This document shows positions 26,009 through 38,799 of a DNA stretch of 64,000 nucleotides, in pieces. Position 1 is the first letter of the stretch; each line of letters starts with the position of its first letter. This stretch comes from Ochotona curzoniae. Its lineage: Eukaryota > Chordata > Mammalia > Lagomorpha > Ochotonidae. The position numbers were made by a program, and so were the translations under genes. The notes below the pieces were generated by a model. It saw nothing but the letters and a program-made list of their open reading frames with translations. It was not told the DNA's origin and made no database searches. Location of the stretch: positions 8,866,001-8,930,000 of the forward strand of contig NW_024467120.1 of NCBI RefSeq assembly GCF_017591425.1, given 5' to 3'.

Positions 26009-26984
26009 CTCCAGCTGTGCCTTGGTTTTGAGTGAAAATTGTGATCATCCAGTTATGTGTTAGTTTTGCTGTAAAGATGCCTGCTGCACCTAACTGCAAT
26101 TGAGAAAGCAGACATGCCATTGTCAGTAATTAGAAGGACTCTGGTCATAATTCAAGGTAGCTCAGAATTCATAAATTAAAAAAAAAAAAGATAAAATCGT
26201 AGGGGGCTGTAGCTTCCTGGATTCATTCTAGCCCTGTGTCTATCTTTTTAACCTTGCTGCGGTCCTGCTCATTATATATGCAGTTATTCACCAGTGGCCC
26301 TCGTTCCCTGCTGTGCCCCTAAATCCCGTCAAAATGCATCAAACTTTAGATGAATCTCCTAGACTTCCCATCTGTTGGTAATTGTCTCTGATATTTCAGC
26401 CACATTGATGTAGTTACAGAATGAAATGAATTCCTGACACTTAGTGTAGAGGGTAGAACTTAGTAGGTACTTGAATGAATGCCCAATGAAATAATAATTT
26501 TTTTAAAAAAAAATGATATTGACTACTATATTTCAAAGTCAGCAGTTTTATTTTATTAGATAAGTTAATAAACTGAGAGCTGCTTAATTTTGCAAGACCA
26601 GGTTCTCAAGTAGGCAACTTCCTAGCTTCCTCTGGCCTCACTCCTGGCTCACTTTCCAAGGTGGTAGCTGCTCTGTTTCTTCAATATCTTTATCTAGCAT
26701 TTCAGTTCAGGAGTGACTCTCCTGCCTCTAAAAGAGGCGTTATCCTTCATTAGCAACTGGCCTCTGAGAGCTGGCTTTCCAAAAGTGGGCAACAGTGCTC
26801 CCGCTGTCTAAACATAATTATTTTATTAGTGAATCAGGGAATACTGTTACCAAAGTTGCCTGATTTCAAATAGCATGATAAAAATAATTTGTCATCATCT
26901 CAATTGGTAACGTTACTCTGAACTTTCCAGACCTTAAGATCAGGATAGACAAGGTAGGTTCATTAAATGCTTTGCAATTTGTAG

Positions 26985-27445
26985 TTGTAAGGAGTTATTC
27001 GAATATCCCACCCTGGACCCTGTGCTATTTCTTCTTCCTCACAGCTCACGAAATTCACGCCAGTCCAGCCATCCACCAATCAGATGTAACCTGGCATTCC
27101 ACCTGAATCCCACCCCCAATCTTCCAGCCCCCAGCCCCTTCCCCAACCCCGGCCACTCACCAATCATCCTCAGGCATTCATGTGCAGGCACCAATCCCCT
27201 GGGGCCTGTCCTCAATCCCTCCCAATCCCCACCCCCACACCTGGCAGACAAAAAGGCCCCCAGGTGCGGCTCTCTCTCTCTTCTTTGCTCTTTTGCTCTT
27301 TCCCTCTCTCCACCTTCTGGCCTCCCCCTCCCCACTTCCCCTTTTCCTGCCCCACTGTAATAAGCCTAAGATACCTCATTACCTCGTTGTGTCTGGTGTT
27401 TTCAGCTCACGGTAAAGAACCAGGTTGTGGGAATTAGCTGCGCAT
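26985..27445 (+). mobile_element. Possible solo LTR, pyrimidine-rich
   Basis: A C-rich block contains three CCAATC/CCAATCA-type boxes between 27075 and 27190, a GGCAGACAAAAAGGCCCC segment in the TATA position, and a long CT-rich stretch (27268-27350). A degenerate poly(A) signal (GTAATAAGCC) and a GT-rich piece (CGTTGTGTCTGGTGTTTTCA) follow. This order resembles a retroviral LTR. No coding internal region adjoins it, so it would be a solo LTR. Its ends and target duplication could not be fixed. Frames over it are low-complexity proline/leucine/serine strings. Confidence 0.45.
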
Positions 27446-27449
27446 AAAA

Positions 27450-30400
27450 TATCGTAATATCATATGAACTAGAACTCTAAACTGTTTTAAATAACTAACA
27501 AGGCCTAGTTCATGAGATTTAAGGGTAGGATATTGGTGTTGCCCTAATAAGTGTCCTTAAAAAATGAAGAAAATATAATGAGTTAAATAAAATCAGGAAG
27601 AAGCTCACTTGCAAGCTCTTACTTGCTCCTGGTCGGTATTATTTACAATGTATAATTAAAGAGATGATAAGTTTCTTTAAACATGTGCAGAAGAAGAAGT
27701 AAGATTCATGAAGGCTGAAGGTGTGAGTGACTTATTTAGAACCCATCCTACTCAAACAGGGCAGAAAAGGCTCTTTTTAATGTTCTGGTATAAAACACAT
27801 GTCTTTAACCTAAATAGCCTAATGTTCCCTACGTACTTAAAGTATTAAGGGAGGCAGTCTCGTTGTAGGTAACTGTTTCTTTTCAGGCCAGCAGGGCTTT
27901 ATTTAGTGACTGGGATAACTCATTATACAAATCCCAGAACACAGTTTTCCATGAGAGTCAGCATTCTGAATTTTGATAGTGGACACTTGATGCAATTCCT
28001 CCGTGCTTAACGCCAGTGAGAAGAAAGCCACCCAGTGTGAATGCGGTGCAATTTTTATCTTCCAACGGAGTTGGACAAGCCATTGTTAGCAACAATTGAA
28101 AACGCATACTATTTTTAAAAGAGTCATTTGGTTCTTGTGTAAGGGAGGCTAAAACTTAGTTCCCAGGTTTTTGAAAATTGGAACCACTTGCTACCACTTA
28201 CCATTTATTACAGATTTCAATTGAGAAGGCAGGAAATGTGAGAGTAGTGAAAATAGATGTGTCTGACAGCTCTTGACAACACTATCATAGGGGGTCAGCT
28301 TGATTAATGTCTTTCGTGCCACATGAACATGAAAGCACATCAGAAGCAGCCCCGAGAGTGCCACGTGCTGATGAATGTGCCCATCATGGCAAGCACTGCC
28401 GTGGAGAAGGCAGGTGGGTGTTGGTCCATTGGTCTAGGCCCACACATCACACTGACTCAACTGCTTATGTGGATAGGCAACTCTGACTCTTTTACACATT
28501 TGTTTTTAATCAATATATAACCATTTCGAGTAAAATTGTGATTCCAAGAATGTCTACAAAAAAAAAAAACCAAAAAGGAATAAAAAAAGATGAAATCATG
28601 AGCAGCCAGAATAGATGTCTCAAGCCTGAGGGAATCCCATGTGCCTCCATTGAAGTTGGGACTCTGAATGCCCGGGAGTCTACTCCAGCACTCGTGTGCT
28701 GAAAATTTGCCATAGCAGGCTGAGAGCCAAGTAGGGAAGTTGGAGGATGGTTCTATTGTCAGTCACGCTCCACTGGGGGCAGTCTGCCTTCAGGGTCGCT
28801 GGAACAGTCTGGTGTTTTCCCCTAAAGGTGGAAAGCAAAGATTGGCCAGCAAAACAGGCTTTGGCAACAAGGTACATAAATGAATAAAAATGACCACTGG
28901 AATCACCAGAAGAGAACTTGTTGCCTGTGGGTCCATACCATCCTCTGGGTTTACAGCACGGGATGCCAGAGACCGGGAGAGAAACATATCATTGTCATCA
29001 AGGGTGAAAGTCCAGTGGGAACATTCTCCTAGCAGTGCGCTGAAACTGAATGGAATATAATTGGCCCAGGCTTTTAAACAACTGGTGAGTGTTGGAAAAT
29101 GCTGGAACATGGTTGGGATGACGTTAAAGGACACGGAGGGAGGATTTTCGGGAGCAGTTATGAAAACTGGCTAGACAGAAAAAGAATCCTGTTTCTAGTC
29201 TATTAAATAAACAATGTAATCTCTTACTCAACACCCTTTTCTTTCTCTTTGTTTTAATGTTGAATGAATGAATGCATGAATGAATGAATTGGACCCTTAT
29301 CTCCAACTGCAGAGTTAAATGCATGTTTTACTACATTTAAAACAAAATCAAAGCCTCAGTGAGCAGATGGTAGAAGCTTTTATTTTCCAGCAGACAAAAG
29401 AGCCCGCCTGTGCCATTTCCTTCTCAGCAAATGGAGGCTGCTCTCCCCCTGGGGTTGAGGCAACCTCCACAGCTCACTGGATTCAGGGAACCCAGTCTAC
29501 AGCTTGAACATATTTAATTTTATATCAGTTATCAAAAATAATCTTGTTTTTTTTTCAGTGAGCCACTTAATTTCTGAGAAAATGTTTTTCCAATAGTATC
29601 TTTACGTTTGTTGAAATTTACAAGAATCAAATCCACAGTCTAAAAAGAAGGAGTAGCTTCACCAGCAAGAAAACCAAGATTATCAAGAATGAAAATGTAA
29701 AATCCTAGTCCTTGGTGTTAGTGTCCACACAGCAAAAGTTCTAGGAGGGCTTACATTTAATGTGAATTAAAATGACCACTTCCTCTATGCTATAGTCATT
29801 TGTCAAATGCTATTCCAAGAAAAGAAACTGAAACCCCTTGTGCTGTTTACATCATGGCATAGAATATTTGCTGTTATCAGAGTCTCATGTTTTGAAAGAG
29901 ACTTTATTTTTCCTCCCGTGAATATGAAATAACTCCTTTGGGGTCAGAGGCATGCATAAAGTCATACCATTGCCTTTTAATGGGGCATTCTGGTGACTCT
30001 AGAGTAGGAAATAGGTCTATATGAGCTCCAAGTCTTCCTTCCTGAATGGTCATCCTCTGTCCATATGGATGGAAATAATTATAGAGAGGATGTCTTCATA
30101 GGATGATGTCACTCCAGAGAGAACCTGCACCGCAGGGAGCATTTCCAGTAAAGTGCAGGAGAAACTGCAGGGTAATCAAAGTGCAAATTCCAATTTATCT
30201 AAGCAATATTGTTCTTGCTTCTCCATTTCACAAAGCTGTCCTTTCTCATTAAGTTTCTGGGAAAAAAAAAAAAAAGGAATGAATTTCACCAGCAGAAATC
30301 TGAATGCTCGTTGACCTTTTGGAAAACTGCATGGAACGCTGGCATCAGCTGTCTTTTCACACCCGTGGTGATAAAAAGAAGAAATCAAGGCTTCCAAGGA

Positions 30401-31499
30401 ATAAAGGGCATACAGAAAGGTGCCATGCTGTCCGGTGGAGATAAGTTTGTGTGTTGAGAAGGGAGAGTGTTTGTAGATGGCCCACAAAGGGCTTGAATAG
30501 GATGTATGTCTCAGGCTTTCTTTATGTTTGGGTGGACCTGCCCGTGATTTGATCAGGCCCTAAGTGGAGAGCCCAAAGCAAATGTTCCCTGTAGCCTCCT
30601 GAAACAAGCAGATGAATGTGAAGTGCAATTGGTGACATCTGCATGTTGGCAACAGTGTGACAGGGTACAGCACCATCACACGTTCTTCTGTCACCAGATG
30701 TGGTGATGTAGGTGCCACATCAGCTAAGACTCTATCCCTGTGCTTAATGAGCTCATCATTAGGTGACAGCCAGTTCCATGGGGGAAGGAAGGCTTGAGCT
30801 ACAGAGAATCCCCAGGAGGGACTTCACCCCTGTTGGGTCCTGAGAATGAAGATCACCAGAAATGATGAGTGATGTTTGAGCTCTAATCTGGGTCTTCATC
30901 GACAACTCATCAGGAGGGATGAGGTGCAAAGACTTCAAATAAAGGAATTAACACCCAGTTAGGAAAACAAAAACAGAAACAAGGATGATGAGGAATCCTA
31001 AAGGGGCTTCCCTTTGGCTGGAGAGAAAGTATGAGAATGAGAACAGCATCCGAAGGCATTTGTCCTTAGGGAGTTGTTTATCCCACACCAAGTTAACTAG
31101 ATTTTCATTGTAAAATTCAGGGTAGTTGTCCACATTCATCTGCTGGTCTCTGGCTTGAGAGGCCCCGGTTTTGGAAGACAATTTTAAAAGGCTTGAATTT
31201 TGTAGTCACACAGAAATATGATTATGAATACAAGCCGGCCTCCATAGCCCATATCTGGTGTGAGACCCCCATTGCTTACCCATTTCCACACAGAGAATCA
31301 AAGTATTCACTCTAATGACAAATGTTCAGGCCTGAGGCAAACACTCCCTCAAGTCCTTTAGCATCCAGGTCCACATGCTAACCCCATCTGTCCATGTACC
31401 TCTGCTGACGTCAGGCATGCAAACTGATTCCGTAGCATTTGTCATGATTTAGTGTTAGATGATGAAATTTGGATAGTTGTATTTATGTGAAAAATATTA
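27450..31499. other. Intergenic, no gene recognised
   Basis: No SINE is seen over four kilobases, the longest CSINE-poor run besides 18-23 kb. Frames of about 100 codons at 28790-29134 and 30176-30487 (both minus strand) lack recognisable motifs. Confidence 0.6.
29262..29290. repeat. (GAAT)n microsatellite
   Basis: Seven near-perfect GAAT/GCAT units. Confidence 0.9.
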
Positions 31500-31780
31500 A
31501 ATTCCTGATTTTTCTTTTTTAAAAAAATGTCATTGATTATAATTGATATGAAGTAAATACACATCTTTATGAAGGACAGTGTGGTATTTCAATACATGTG
31601 TCTATTGCATATGGATCCAGTGAGAGCAGTTAGCATACCCATGACCTGAAACATCTTTTTCAGTGTTGATCATCTCTGAAGTTTTCTCTGGTGGATATCT
31701 TAGGCTACATGATGCATTATGATAACCTATACTCACTCTGTGAGCAACAGAAAATCAGAGCTCATTACTTCTATTTAACT
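31500..31780 (+). mobile_element. L1 3' UTR fragment (L1MA/L1MB-like)
   Basis: Diverged but ordered matches to the old mammalian L1 3' UTR: ACAGTGTGGTATTTCAATACATGTG, GTTAGCATACCCATGACCTGAAACAT, CAGAGCTCATTACTTC and TATTTAACTGT. A partial SINE abuts it directly. Confidence 0.6.
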
Positions 31781-32038
31781 GTCCAATGAGTCACTCCCCA
31801 AGTGAACGCAATGACTGGAGCTAAGCCAATCTGAAGCCAGGAGTCCGGAGCTTCTTCCAGGACTGCCACATGGGTGCAGGGTCCCAAGCCTTTGGGCCAT
31901 CCTCAACTGCTTTCCCAGGCCACAAGCAGGGAGCTGGAAGGGAAGTGGCACTGCCAGGATTAGAACCGGCACCCATATAGGATCCTGGAGCATGTTCAAG
32001 GCAAGGACTTTAGCTGCTAAGCTATCATGCTGGGCCCA
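31781..32038 (-). repeat. CSINE lacking its 3' tail, antisense
   Basis: The body runs from CCAATGAGTCACTCCCC to GCTGGGCCC, so the 5' end is present. About 75 bases of CT-rich 3' part and A-tail are absent at the junction with the L1 fragment. Because retroposition truncates 5' ends, a later deletion is the simplest explanation. Confidence 0.88.
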
Positions 32039-33825
32039 GGAAGACATATTCTTTTTATTAGCTTGCTAAGTTGACTTCTAGTTTTATGTATTTAGCTACA
32101 TGTGCTCATTTGTTCCTTTGCCCCAGGTCTGCAAAGAGCTAAGGGTGACTGATTCCTGAAATGTCTGACAGATCAATATGGCATTTGAGCAAGATTGCTC
32201 CAGGACAGACAACTCCAGGGAGGAGGAGGAGGGCTCCCTCTTTCCTGTGAAATGTCTTCTCACTTCAGCCTGACCTTCTGCATCCATCCCTACTGGCTTC
32301 ATCACAGACCACATCCTTGGAGATATTTTGAGCGCTCCAGCTACAGGGTCCCTGGCAATACAATTCCCAGTCATGGGCCTATCCACTTCTAACTCATGCC
32401 TCTTTGACAGCTCAGCCACAGGTCAAAATGGACAAAAGGTCTTCTGCCCTTTACTAAAAGCAACGTTGAGAATCTACAGGGACCAGTTTTGAGTTGCAAA
32501 ACCTGACTCCCCCAGCATCTGATACTAACCCTTAACCACAGGGACTTGGAGGCCATGCAGCAATATTTCGCGATCACAGTAAACCCAATGGTGGGAAAGA
32601 CCTCTGGTTTGAAGACCCAGAGTAAATGAGGCTCTGGTGGAGAGCATCTGAGCCTTGCAGCTGACCACTCTCTGGCAGATCTCTCAGATTGCCCTTCCGC
32701 TGTGATCTTTGGGAATTAGCCATCTGATGTTCTCACTGACAAGAACACGTAGCCAGGTGGGTGGCAGACACTATTTCAAGTATTCTGCAAAGGTTCTTTT
32801 TATGAGCAGAAGGGAACTATGAGAACATAAACCACAGTTACTGTGTTTTTTTTTTTCCAAAGCACTTCTCATTGTGGCTTTGACCTAAAATTGAAGGGGA
32901 AGACTCCTGCTTACTGTCAAGCTGAAGGAAGAAATAGAATGCATTCTAAGTGAGAGCCCAGGATTCCAATTACAGCTTTTTTTGGACTGACATACTTGGA
33001 AAGCTTTCTTTACTTTTTTTTTTCTTTCTTAAAGAAGTTAGATTTGATGGTGATATCTTGATGACATCAAGTTTCCAAATTGAGAAGCAAATTCTGTTTG
33101 GAAATAGTTCTCTGTAATTTTAGAATGCATTCCTGTTTATCATAGTTGATAGATTATAGCTTGCTAGGAATATTGAAAGTTAATAAGTACTCAATTATTA
33201 ACCAGGAGATGAAATTAAGTAATACTGATAGATTTAAGCTTATATGTTGATATATAATTTATGTACATATGCACAAATTTGCATATGTAATACTGTAGAC
33301 AGATATTTTAATAACATAATTTCTGTTTCAATTTGTACATTTATGAATTTCTCATCACGGCAGTAAAAATCCTGACACAGATATTTATAATTAAAACTAG
33401 ATTTTAAGTGATTTTTAAAATACATCACTATGATTACCCTTATTAACAGTATCATTTTGTGCTAACACATCATACACTATTTCATAGATGATATCTATTT
33501 CTCACTGGTATGGCAGCATTATCAGCTTGAAAGATGGCTTTGTATGAAATTGGCATCCTCAGCAGGAGTATGAGGCATGTAGATGAAAAAAAATGCGATT
33601 AAAATCACTCACTCTGAATTTCTTGGAACAAAGTTTTATGTCAACAGTAACAACAAGAAGTGAACTGGTTTTAAATGATTGATGTTCAGTTCCGTTTGGC
33701 TAACTCCATTCATAAAAGCACAGGCCGTATCCAAAAAATGTTCGCATCAGTCAGTTGACTATTCATCATGCTTTGGTCTGGGATCTTCCACCTGCTGCCT
33801 ATGGGAACCTAGCTAAGTTAACATT
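32039..33825. other. Intergenic, no gene recognised
   Basis: No repeat or gene assigned. The part at 33230-33460 is very AT-rich. Confidence 0.6.
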
Positions 33826-33995
33826 TTGCTTCCTCACTGTACTCATCTGTACCATAGGGAGAACAACAGTAATTTCTGGGATGGAACGGAAGTGAAATCT
33901 GTACGTTATGAGGATTGCATGACAGATTTCAGTTACCACAGGGCCCGACGTGTTGTAAGTACTCACTGTATATATGAGCTATTATGGTACCAGGA
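33826..33995 (+). repeat. MIR fragment, sense
   Basis: CTCATCTGTACCATAGGGAG, GTTATGAGGATTGCATGA, CAGGGCCCGACGTGTTGTAA and GTACTCACTGTATATATGAGC follow the 3' half of MIR (CCTCATCTGTAAAATGGGG ... AGTGCTCAATAAATG). Confidence 0.6.
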
Positions 33996-36546
33996 CACTG
34001 TATATTTATGAATGAAAACAGCTGTGTTTTTCTTGACACTTATCCACAAAAATTTGCCACACTGAATATTTGTGTTGAGTCATCTGAGGACAGATTCCAA
34101 AGATACACCTGTCAACCCTCTTATCATTATAAATGGTTTTATTTAGTGAACGTCAATGATAAACTCGTGGGATGGGGGGCAAGAATTTTCTTTTTGAGGC
34201 AAAGAAACAAGAATGGAGGCCATCAAGAATTGTATTTCATGGAAGACATTCCCTCTCAAGTCACAATACAAAATGATGTTAGTTCGACTCGTGCACTGGT
34301 TCTGCCTTGTTGTACCCTCTTTAGACAGCTGAACCATGTCCATCCAAAAGTGAGAAAATGATGCTTATTTTAATGGAATGTTTTTCAAACACTGCCCTAA
34401 ATCTTTTTGTTGTAATTGAGAGCCATTAGAGAGCTCCACCTGATGGGCATCCCAGCCTGAATTAGCCAACCTCACGTGTGGATGTGTCTGTTCTCAGTGA
34501 TGCCCCAACACTTCAATGACACATGCGCTTCAGACTAGCAAAACAAGCACATTGTGGGCACATGCCACAGCATGGAAAGCTCACAGGTTAGCACTTTGGA
34601 CTATTTATTTTGTCTACTTCTAAAATATTTAGTCTGGAACATATAAACCGATACTTTATTGGTGTACATACTTGTCCAAATTTATGGCTGTCGACACTGA
34701 GGCTTTGGGGACACAGGTTCATGGCTAGCTCATTGTTTAGAAAGTCCAAATGCAAAAAAACAGATCTTTCTGTGAATGTAGATAAAAAGTAGGTCAAGCC
34801 AAGTGTGTGATAACTGAGAGAACAGGAGATTGGGAGAATATTCCGAGGGGAGGCCAGTTTCTCTGATGTCCAACTGAACTCCATGTTAATGAACAAGGAA
34901 AAGTGTTTCAAAACTGATAAGCAGGTGGTCTCCTGGTGATTATCACATGTCTCTTGCAAAGGAGGTACTTTATTTGGACTTTATCCATTCCTGGACTTGC
35001 TCTGTGTTTGAAAGCACAGGCTCAAATAATTGCAAGTCAATTATTGAAAGATCTTGGTTTTTAGCAAGGAATGGGTTTTAATCAATTATTGCAAATGTTA
35101 TTGAGAGTAGTACCAGAGAATAAAATTAACTAAAATCAGACTATAAAAATTTGTGAGTGCTTTTAGCAGATGTGTTGTAGTTCCTGTAGAATCCATGCAT
35201 TTGCTACTCTTTTGTATAAGATAAAAAAAAAAAAAGTACTTTTAGACTTTGAAGTAATAATTGGAATCAATGTCAGATTTTAATTTTCTTCCTGTGAGGA
35301 CTTGAAAAACACAGCTAAGCTAATAAATAACCCACACTTTAATATATTGGAGTTCTTGCTAAAGGGGACAATTTGAGATCATTAAGAGAAGCTGAAGAGT
35401 TTGTTCAAGTAGGCTCTCAGTTCAATCCTGAAATTCAACCTAATGTTTTTTAAAGTTTTGATTGTCACACAGAATAGCAATAGGAGAGAGGATGATGAGG
35501 GGGTGACCAAAGAAAATACAGGGAGGTTTGACGGCGGTCAGTAGTTAGCAAGGCACAAGGTGGCAGTTTTAGGGATGTGTGAACATTCCATCGGGCCTCC
35601 ATAAATACTTGGGAAAGAGAGTGTATTAAATTATTGCACTTGCTATATTAATTAGATGATAGATTATTATAGTGTCTATACTAATTCACTTTCAAATACT
35701 TTGGCACATGCTGTGCCCTCTTATGCACATGCTGCTCACTTTGAACTTCAACTCTAGAGCCATTCAGCTTCTCTAATCAAGAGCCTACATCCAGGGGTGG
35801 TGACTGGAATTATATTAAGAAAGAGCTAATTCCAAAGGTGGCTACTAACAGCCCTTTAACTATCTGTATCTTCATCAACACCTGAGGATTTTCGAATTAG
35901 CATAATGAATGTCCCAGATGTGGGCCTGCTCAGTGACATTAGTGGCTTGTTACTTAGCGAGATCACTGGTAGAACTGTACCCTGACTGATTAGATAAAAA
36001 TGAAAATCATCCCAGAGATGTGACTTGACTAAAGCAGTTTGATACTGCACACGTTTGATTGTGGACAGAATGCGAGAACTCAGAAACGCTTCAACTGATG
36101 CTCTTAAGGATGGCCTGTGATGCCACGTCTCTTAAAGGCTCCCTGGCTCGCCCTTGACCACATGAAGCTAACTATAAAAGTCCCAGTTTCTCAACTCCAG
36201 AAAGTTTTAATATTTACCTTGAGAGTGATGTCTTCATATGTGTACCAATTAGGGCATCTGCAGAGATAGGCAAGTGAGACTTCATTGTGTTTTCAGAATA
36301 GGTAATGTTAACTGTTTGGGATTTAATCACACATACACATTCGGTGAAGATGTTTTATGTTTGCCAGAATTTGCTGTAAACTCTGCTTTCATGATAACCT
36401 GGAAACAAGATTATGTAGGGGTTGATAACTTCCACTTGCCACAAACTACACAATGAGTAACTTTCTCCTCCAAAATTAATCTCAGCGTTTTTCTTGTCCA
36501 AATTGGATTTGACTTTTTTGCAATAGGGTATCAATTCATTTCTATT
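33996..36546. other. Intergenic, no gene recognised
   Basis: Frames of about 125 codons occur at 33984-34361 (plus) and 34588-34959 (minus). Neither has a recognisable domain or a supporting splice, promoter or poly(A) context, so neither is annotated as a gene. Confidence 0.6.
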
Positions 36547-37054
36547 TCATAATGAAATGGAAGTACCACCTTCAAAGATTAGGGAGGCCAGAGATAATGT
36601 AAATGATACTTCTTCGTTCATGATCTTGGTAGCACTGTACCAGGGCTCCAGCACTTGGCTTCTAGTCAATTCCGTGTCTTGGTGTTTGTGACTAGTGCTA
36701 TAATACACCAGAGGCTGTAGGTGTCTTTTTGACACACCAGTTTCCTTCCTTTTAGGTACCCAGGAATTGCTTATACGGTAGTGCTGTCTTTCAGAGGGTT
36801 GTTCCCCCATAGTAGCTGTCCCAGTGGAGATTTTACCAACTGTTTGTAGGAGTTCCCCTTCCCCCACATTCCAGCTGACACCAGCATTCTAACAGAGGTG
36901 AAACGTTACCTCTTTGTGGTTTTCAGTTTCTTTTTCCTGATTGGTAATCTGAGTATTATTTTTCCATGTACCTTTTGGCCTTTCTTATTTTTAGATGTGT
37001 CTGTTCATATCATTTGCCCATTTGAAATCAGATTTCTTTTCGCTGTTGATTTTT

Positions 37055-37377
37055 TTTTTAAAGATTTATTTTTATTATTTTTTTATTGGAAAGGCGGATA
37101 GACAGAGAGGAGAGACAGAGAGGAAGATCTTCCGTCCGATGATTCACTCCCCAAGTGGCCGCAATGGCCGATGCTATGCCAATCTGAAGCCGGGATCCAG
37201 GAGCTTCTTCCGGGTCTCCCAAGCGGGTGCAGGTTCCCAAAGCTTTGGGCCGTCCTCAACTGCTTTCCCGGGCCACAGGCAGGGAGCTGGAAGGGAAGCG
37301 GGGCTGCCGGGATTAGAACCGGCGCCCATATGGGATCCCGGGCATTCTTAACCACTTGCGCCACTGCGCCGGGCCCA
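37055..37377 (-). repeat. Young CSINE, full length, antisense, inside L1
   Basis: CpG-rich full-length copy. The target duplication GCTGTTGATTTT occurs at 37042-37053 and again from 37378. Frames over it are translated SINE. Confidence 0.94.
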
Positions 37378-37510
37378 GCTGTTGATTTTATATGTTCTAT
37401 ATATTAAGCCATTGACACATGGATTATATGTAAATACTTTCTCTCATCTGGTCTCACATATCTTCATGATGTTGATGGTTTCTTTTGCTGTGTAGAAACT
37501 TCTAAGTTGG

Positions 37511-37752
37511 GGGCCCTGCGTCGTGGTCTAGTGGCTGAAGTCCTCGCCTTGAATGTGCCAGGATCCCATATGGGTGCTGGTTCTAATCCCAGCTGCTCCA
37601 CTTCCCATCCAGCTCCCTGCTCGGCGCAATACCGGCCATTACACTCACTTGGGGACTGAGTCACCGGGAGGCAGATCTTTCTCTCTGTCTCTCCTCCTCT
37701 TTGTATATCTGACTTTGTAATAGAAATAAATAAATCTTAAAAAAAAACAAAA
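37511..37752 (+). repeat. CSINE with internal deletion, sense, inside L1
   Basis: It starts GGGCCCTGCGTCGTGGTC and ends CTTTGTAATAGAAATAAATAAATC plus an A-tail. A 17-bp duplication, AGAAACTTCTAAGTTGG, lies at 37494-37510 and 37753-37769. About 120 bases of the body are missing between CTCCCTGCT and CGGCGCAATACCGG. Confidence 0.92.
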
Positions 37753-37899
37753 AGAAACTTCTAAGTTGGATGTGAGCCTAATTGTGTGATTTTTTTTTTT
37801 TGCTTTTGTTTTCTGTGCTTTTTCTGTGCTTTCTTACTCAAAAAATTATTGTCTGTACAGATATCCTGAGGTGTTTCCCCTTTAGTGTCTCTGCAGGAA

Positions 37900-38065
37900 G
37901 CCTCAGGTGTTGGAAAGCAAAAACTATAAGCACTAACTGGCCTGTTTGGAGTCGTGCCTGTGCCCCCAGCCAAATGACTTTACACAGGTCACTTGCTCTT
38001 ACAGAGATCCGTGTTCCGATCTGGAAGAGGGTAATCATCCTGATAACAGCATCTTCTTCCTTAGG
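37900..38065 (+). repeat. MIR fragment, sense
   Basis: ATGACTTTACACAGGTCACT, TGCTCTTACAGAGATC, TCTGGAAGAGGGTAATCATC and CTGATAACAGCATC fit the MIR core (GTGACCTTGGGCAAGTCACTT ... AATGGGGATAATAA) in order. Confidence 0.5.
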
Positions 38066-38799
38066 GGCTCTTGGGGGTTGGAAATCACACCCATGTGCTA
38101 ACGAAAGGCAGGAGCTTGCAGTCCATTCCTCCTGGGTTTCAATCATACAGGATGCCCAATATGTTCTAATGGGACAAATTGGCTGTCTCTGAAAGGCCAA
38201 TTTGAAGAAATTTTCCTTCATTATGTATGTTTTTCTTCCTAAAAGTACAGGGACGAGCCATAACTTATTTTTTGTTGTTTCATTTCAGCAAGAGCTCCCT
38301 AGCGGGGATTAAGGATGTAGGAAAACTGCAAAATGAAGCAGCAGAAAGATAGCATGTGAAAGCAGCAGTCTTGTTTTCCACAGAAGGATGTATTTTCGTG
38401 GTGGTTTGGTCATTCAGCAAGCATTGCTTGTCTTCAGACGGCCACAGTCCACACCCGTGGGAAAAACAAGAGGCAGCTTGTGTGTGGAAGGAGCCGTGCG
38501 TGGTCTCCCAGATCAAGGGGCTTACACGTACCTAGACAAATCACAAGCCACTATCAAATATGATTTTCTGAGGAACTCATACGTCTCATTCTCCCTCTTC
38601 CTACATCTCACTAACTGGAATTGCTGCCTTCATTCTCCCCCTACATCTAATTCATTTGAAAGTCCTGTCTTCTTCACACTTAAAAAAAAAAACCAAAACA
38701 GCACAACTCCAGTCACTTCTAGACTAAGTCACCTCCATTCTTGCCTGACTGACTAAGGCAGTGCTGTGCCACCCCTCCAGGATCTAGCCTCTGTGTAGC

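Larger units (their letters stand above)
36547..37890 (-). mobile_element. L1 ORF2 C-terminal remnant, antisense, with two nested SINEs
   Basis: The minus strand of 36547-36870 resembles the 3' end of L1 ORF2 (a stretch like GGTGTATTATAGCACTAGTC and neighbouring codons). The plus strand continues as antisense L1: GAGTTCCCCTTCCCCCACAT, ATTTGCCCATTTGAAATCAG, ATGGTTTCTTTTGCTGTG, and TACTCAAAAAATTATTGTCT. Reading frames are broken and it is not functional. Two CSINEs (37055-37377 and 37511-37752) interrupt it with clear target duplications, so the L1 is older than both. Confidence 0.72.

Noticed and set aside
27022..27437. Proline/serine/leucine-rich frames of 77-112 codons
   Set aside because: Composition reflects the C/T-rich LTR-like block. 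Several frames are open at once, as expected from low complexity.
37782..38221. Overlapping frames of 136 (plus) and 127 (minus) codons
   Set aside because: They run from the end of the L1 remnant into a MIR fragment, so they are most likely read-through of repeats.
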